Of a stretch of DNA of 64,000 nt, positions 62,481-64,000 are shown piece by piece (positions within the stretch are counted from its first letter, which is position 1; each line of letters begins with the position of its first letter). The stretch lies in contig NZ_KB893314.1 of NCBI RefSeq assembly GCF_000374045.1, positions 207,257 to 271,256 of the forward strand. The letters run 5' to 3'. The notes below the pieces were generated by a model. The model was not told where the DNA came from. It was given only the letters and a program-made list of their open reading frames with translations, and searched no databases. Origin of the DNA: Segetibacter koreensis DSM 18137 (lineage in GTDB: Bacteria > Bacteroidota > Bacteroidia > Chitinophagales > Chitinophagaceae). The position numbers and the translations under genes were made by a program.

Positions 62481-64000
62481 ATGGTGAAAAAATTTATACA
62501 TTTTAATTTAAGAAATTTTGCTCTCAACAATGTTATTAAATTCTGTACAGCACTATTTATTTTGGGCAATACTTATTCCCCGGTTTTATCACAGTCAGTT
62601 ACAAAATCTATCTCTTTCGCTCAATTTTCGCAAAGTGCAGAAGTAGAACAGGGAAAAACGCAAAGTTTGCTTGAATACATTTCAACCTCAGATAATATTC
62701 CTGTCAACGCTCATCTAAAGGCTCAGGATAACGCAGGCAGTATTCCAGGGTGGCTTTCTGTAAATGGGAATACTCTTACCGGAATCAATTATACAACAGG
62801 CTCTGAAATTACCTTTGATTTTGATGCCACTAACCTTTCGATAGGCACCTATTATGCTACAGTAACTGCTTCTGCAGTGGGATATGATAATGCGGTACTC
62901 GATATTAAAATGAGTGTTGTAGCAGGGTCGTCAGGTACTTTGGCAAACTTTAAAGTGAATTTCCAGGATCCCACAACAAAAACTCCTGTTGGCTGGCTTC
63001 GTGATTTTGGGCAATCCTTCGGGCAACGAACTTCTGCTTGCCAGGGCAGTGGTTACGTTTTTGGATGGATAAAGAGGTCTGATAAAACACTACTTGATCT
63101 TACAAAGAACGGCCGGAAAAGAAGTTCTCCATCCAATGTTCTACTGGCGACTTTTATGCATATGCAGGCAAGTGACTTGTCTACCTTTAGTGGAGCACGT
63201 GTTGAAGGAATATGGCAAGCCCAGGTAGCAAATGGTAATTATGAAGTAACCGTTTCTGTAGGTGATGGTATGAGAACGGACAGTAAACATTCTATTAATG
63301 TTGAGGGCATTAAGGCTATCTCGTGCTTTGTTCCAACAACCACTGCAAGGTTTAAGTCAGCAAAAGTTATTGTGTCTGTATCTGATGGTTATTTAACTGT
63401 GGATGCAGCAGGAGGCACCAATACCAAAATAAACTGGATTATCATTAAGCCATACATGGGTAAAAGACCATCGGTGGTCTCAGTAAATCCAGCCAACAGT
63501 TCTGTTAATGTCAGTGAAAATACTTCTATATCAACCAGTCTTTTAAAACTACCCAACAGTGGAATAAACAATGCTACCATAACCAGGCACAGCGTTTTCC
63601 TAACGGAAGAAACAACCGGAGCGCAGGTACCGTCACACGTTAATGGAACAGGTGGAGGAGACGCCATAACATTGGTACCTGCTTCTCCTCTAAAACTAAA
63701 TACTGTTTATAGATTGACTGTTAGCCCAAAAGTGAAAGATCTCTCAGATTCTTCATTCATCCCTTATTCCAGTACATTTACCACTGGTTCAACTTCCGCT
63801 ATTAACACGGCAAATGTTCAGTTCGACCAGATTGATCTTCCTAATGCCGTTGGTCAGCATTCAAGCCTTACTGTTGGCCCTGACGGCAAGTTGTATGCCT
63901 TAACTATCGACGGAATTATAAAGAGATTTACAATTAACCCCGATGGCACACTAGGAACTCCTCAATTAATATATTCTTTGCAGGATGAATATGGTACCCG
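62481..64000 (+). CDS. Second large secreted T9SS-type protein (partial, runs off the window)
   Basis: From ATG at 62481 the frame stays open to the window end (506 codons visible). A signal peptide (MVKKFIHFNLRNFALNNVIK, then hydrophobic to PVLSQS) is followed by the same order as the preceding gene: BACON/Ig-like, malectin-like (LANFKVNFQD to INWIIIKPYM), Big_5-like, and the first ~60 residues of the propeller (FDQIDLPNAVGQHSSLTVGP). It is a tandem paralog of the 58018 gene. The leader peptide and the early domain differ clearly; the propeller start is almost identical at DNA level. A C-terminal sorting domain is expected outside the window. It is missing from a simple list of complete frames because its stop lies beyond 64000. 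Confidence 0.85.
   Translation, partial: MVKKFIHFNLRNFALNNVIKFCTALFILGNTYSPVLSQSVTKSISFAQFSQSAEVEQGKTQSLLEYISTSDNIPVNAHLKAQDNAGSIPGWLSVNGNTLTGINYTTGSEITFDFDATNLSIGTYYATVTASAVGYDNAVLDIKMSVVAGSSGTLANFKVNFQDPTTKTPVGWLRDFGQSFGQRTSACQGSGYVFGWIKRSDKTLLDLTKNGRKRSSPSNVLLATFMHMQASDLSTFSGARVEGIWQAQVANGNYEVTVSVGDGMRTDSKHSINVEGIKAISCFVPTTTARFKSAKVIVSVSDGYLTVDAAGGTNTKINWIIIKPYMGKRPSVVSVNPANSSVNVSENTSISTSLLKLPNSGINNATITRHSVFLTEETTGAQVPSHVNGTGGGDAITLVPASPLKLNTVYRLTVSPKVKDLSDSSFIPYSSTFTTGSTSAINTANVQFDQIDLPNAVGQHSSLTVGPDGKLYALTIDGIIKRFTINPDGTLGTPQLIYSLQDEYGT

Noticed and set aside
1..64000. tRNA, rRNA, CRISPR arrays, transposases, phage or toxin-antitoxin pairs
   Set aside because: None was recognised on either strand; the HNH protein alone is not enough to call a mobile or defence element.

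Overview
The window is AT-rich DNA from a member of the Bacteroidota, most likely Chitinophagaceae-like (inference). Direct signs are a Por/T9SS C-terminal sorting domain, a SusD remnant, DUF3667 and MacB/FtsX-type permease paralogs, RND efflux lipoproteins, promoters of the TTTG-N20-TAnnTTTG type, and mostly weak Shine-Dalgarno sites.

Layout. 1-3.1 kb: a decayed region with a frameshifted GH106-like fragment, an intact FAD oxidoreductase, and remnants of a cyanophycinase and a SusD protein. 3.3-5.3 kb: a CPH-type copper P-type ATPase. 5.7-8.3 kb: a patch of small accessory enzymes (DinB-like, accessory methionine aminopeptidase, RibD-C-like reductase) separated by hairpin-bearing gaps. 8.6-18.9 kb: four tandem ~800-residue FtsX/MacB permeases on the minus strand, the last one frameshifted, with copies of a dispersed repeat between some of them. 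19.4-20.6 kb: a frameshifted Tat/lipoprotein hemerythrin gene, a chromate-transporter stub and a 58-residue Cys-rich protein. 20.7-23.4 kb: rpsO-pnp with two clear terminators. 23.7-28.7 kb: DoxX-like protein, two glycosyltransferases, MATE exporter and Hsp20. 28.7-34.4 kb: an operon DUF3667-mazG-NtrY-like histidine kinase. 35.4-41.4 kb: a complete RND tripartite efflux operon. 42-54 kb: NDH-2-like oxidoreductase, PEBP and HAD proteins, then a cell-surface sugar cluster (two GT9 heptosyltransferase-like proteins, several GT4/GT2 enzymes, SDR, bifunctional hldE, and a two-domain GT2-GT4 protein). 54-57.5 kb: HNH protein, receiver protein, AhpD-like protein, a kinase-like protein with a DHp helix but no ATPase domain that is coupled to a receiver, and a TMEM175-like channel. 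58-64 kb: two tandem giant secreted T9SS propeller proteins, the second cut by the window edge.

How genes fit together. The hldE, GT9 and GT2/GT4 genes plausibly build lipopolysaccharide or another surface glycan. The MFP-RND-OMF genes form one exporter. The mazG operon joins nucleotide clean-up to a membrane sensor. The four permeases have no ATPase gene in the window. No tRNA, rRNA, CRISPR array, transposase or prophage was seen. The most noteworthy items are an intergenic repeat family (core GTGAGTGACACAAC), clusters of decaying genes, the DHp-only sensor plus receiver pair, and recent sequence homogenisation between the two tandem T9SS genes.
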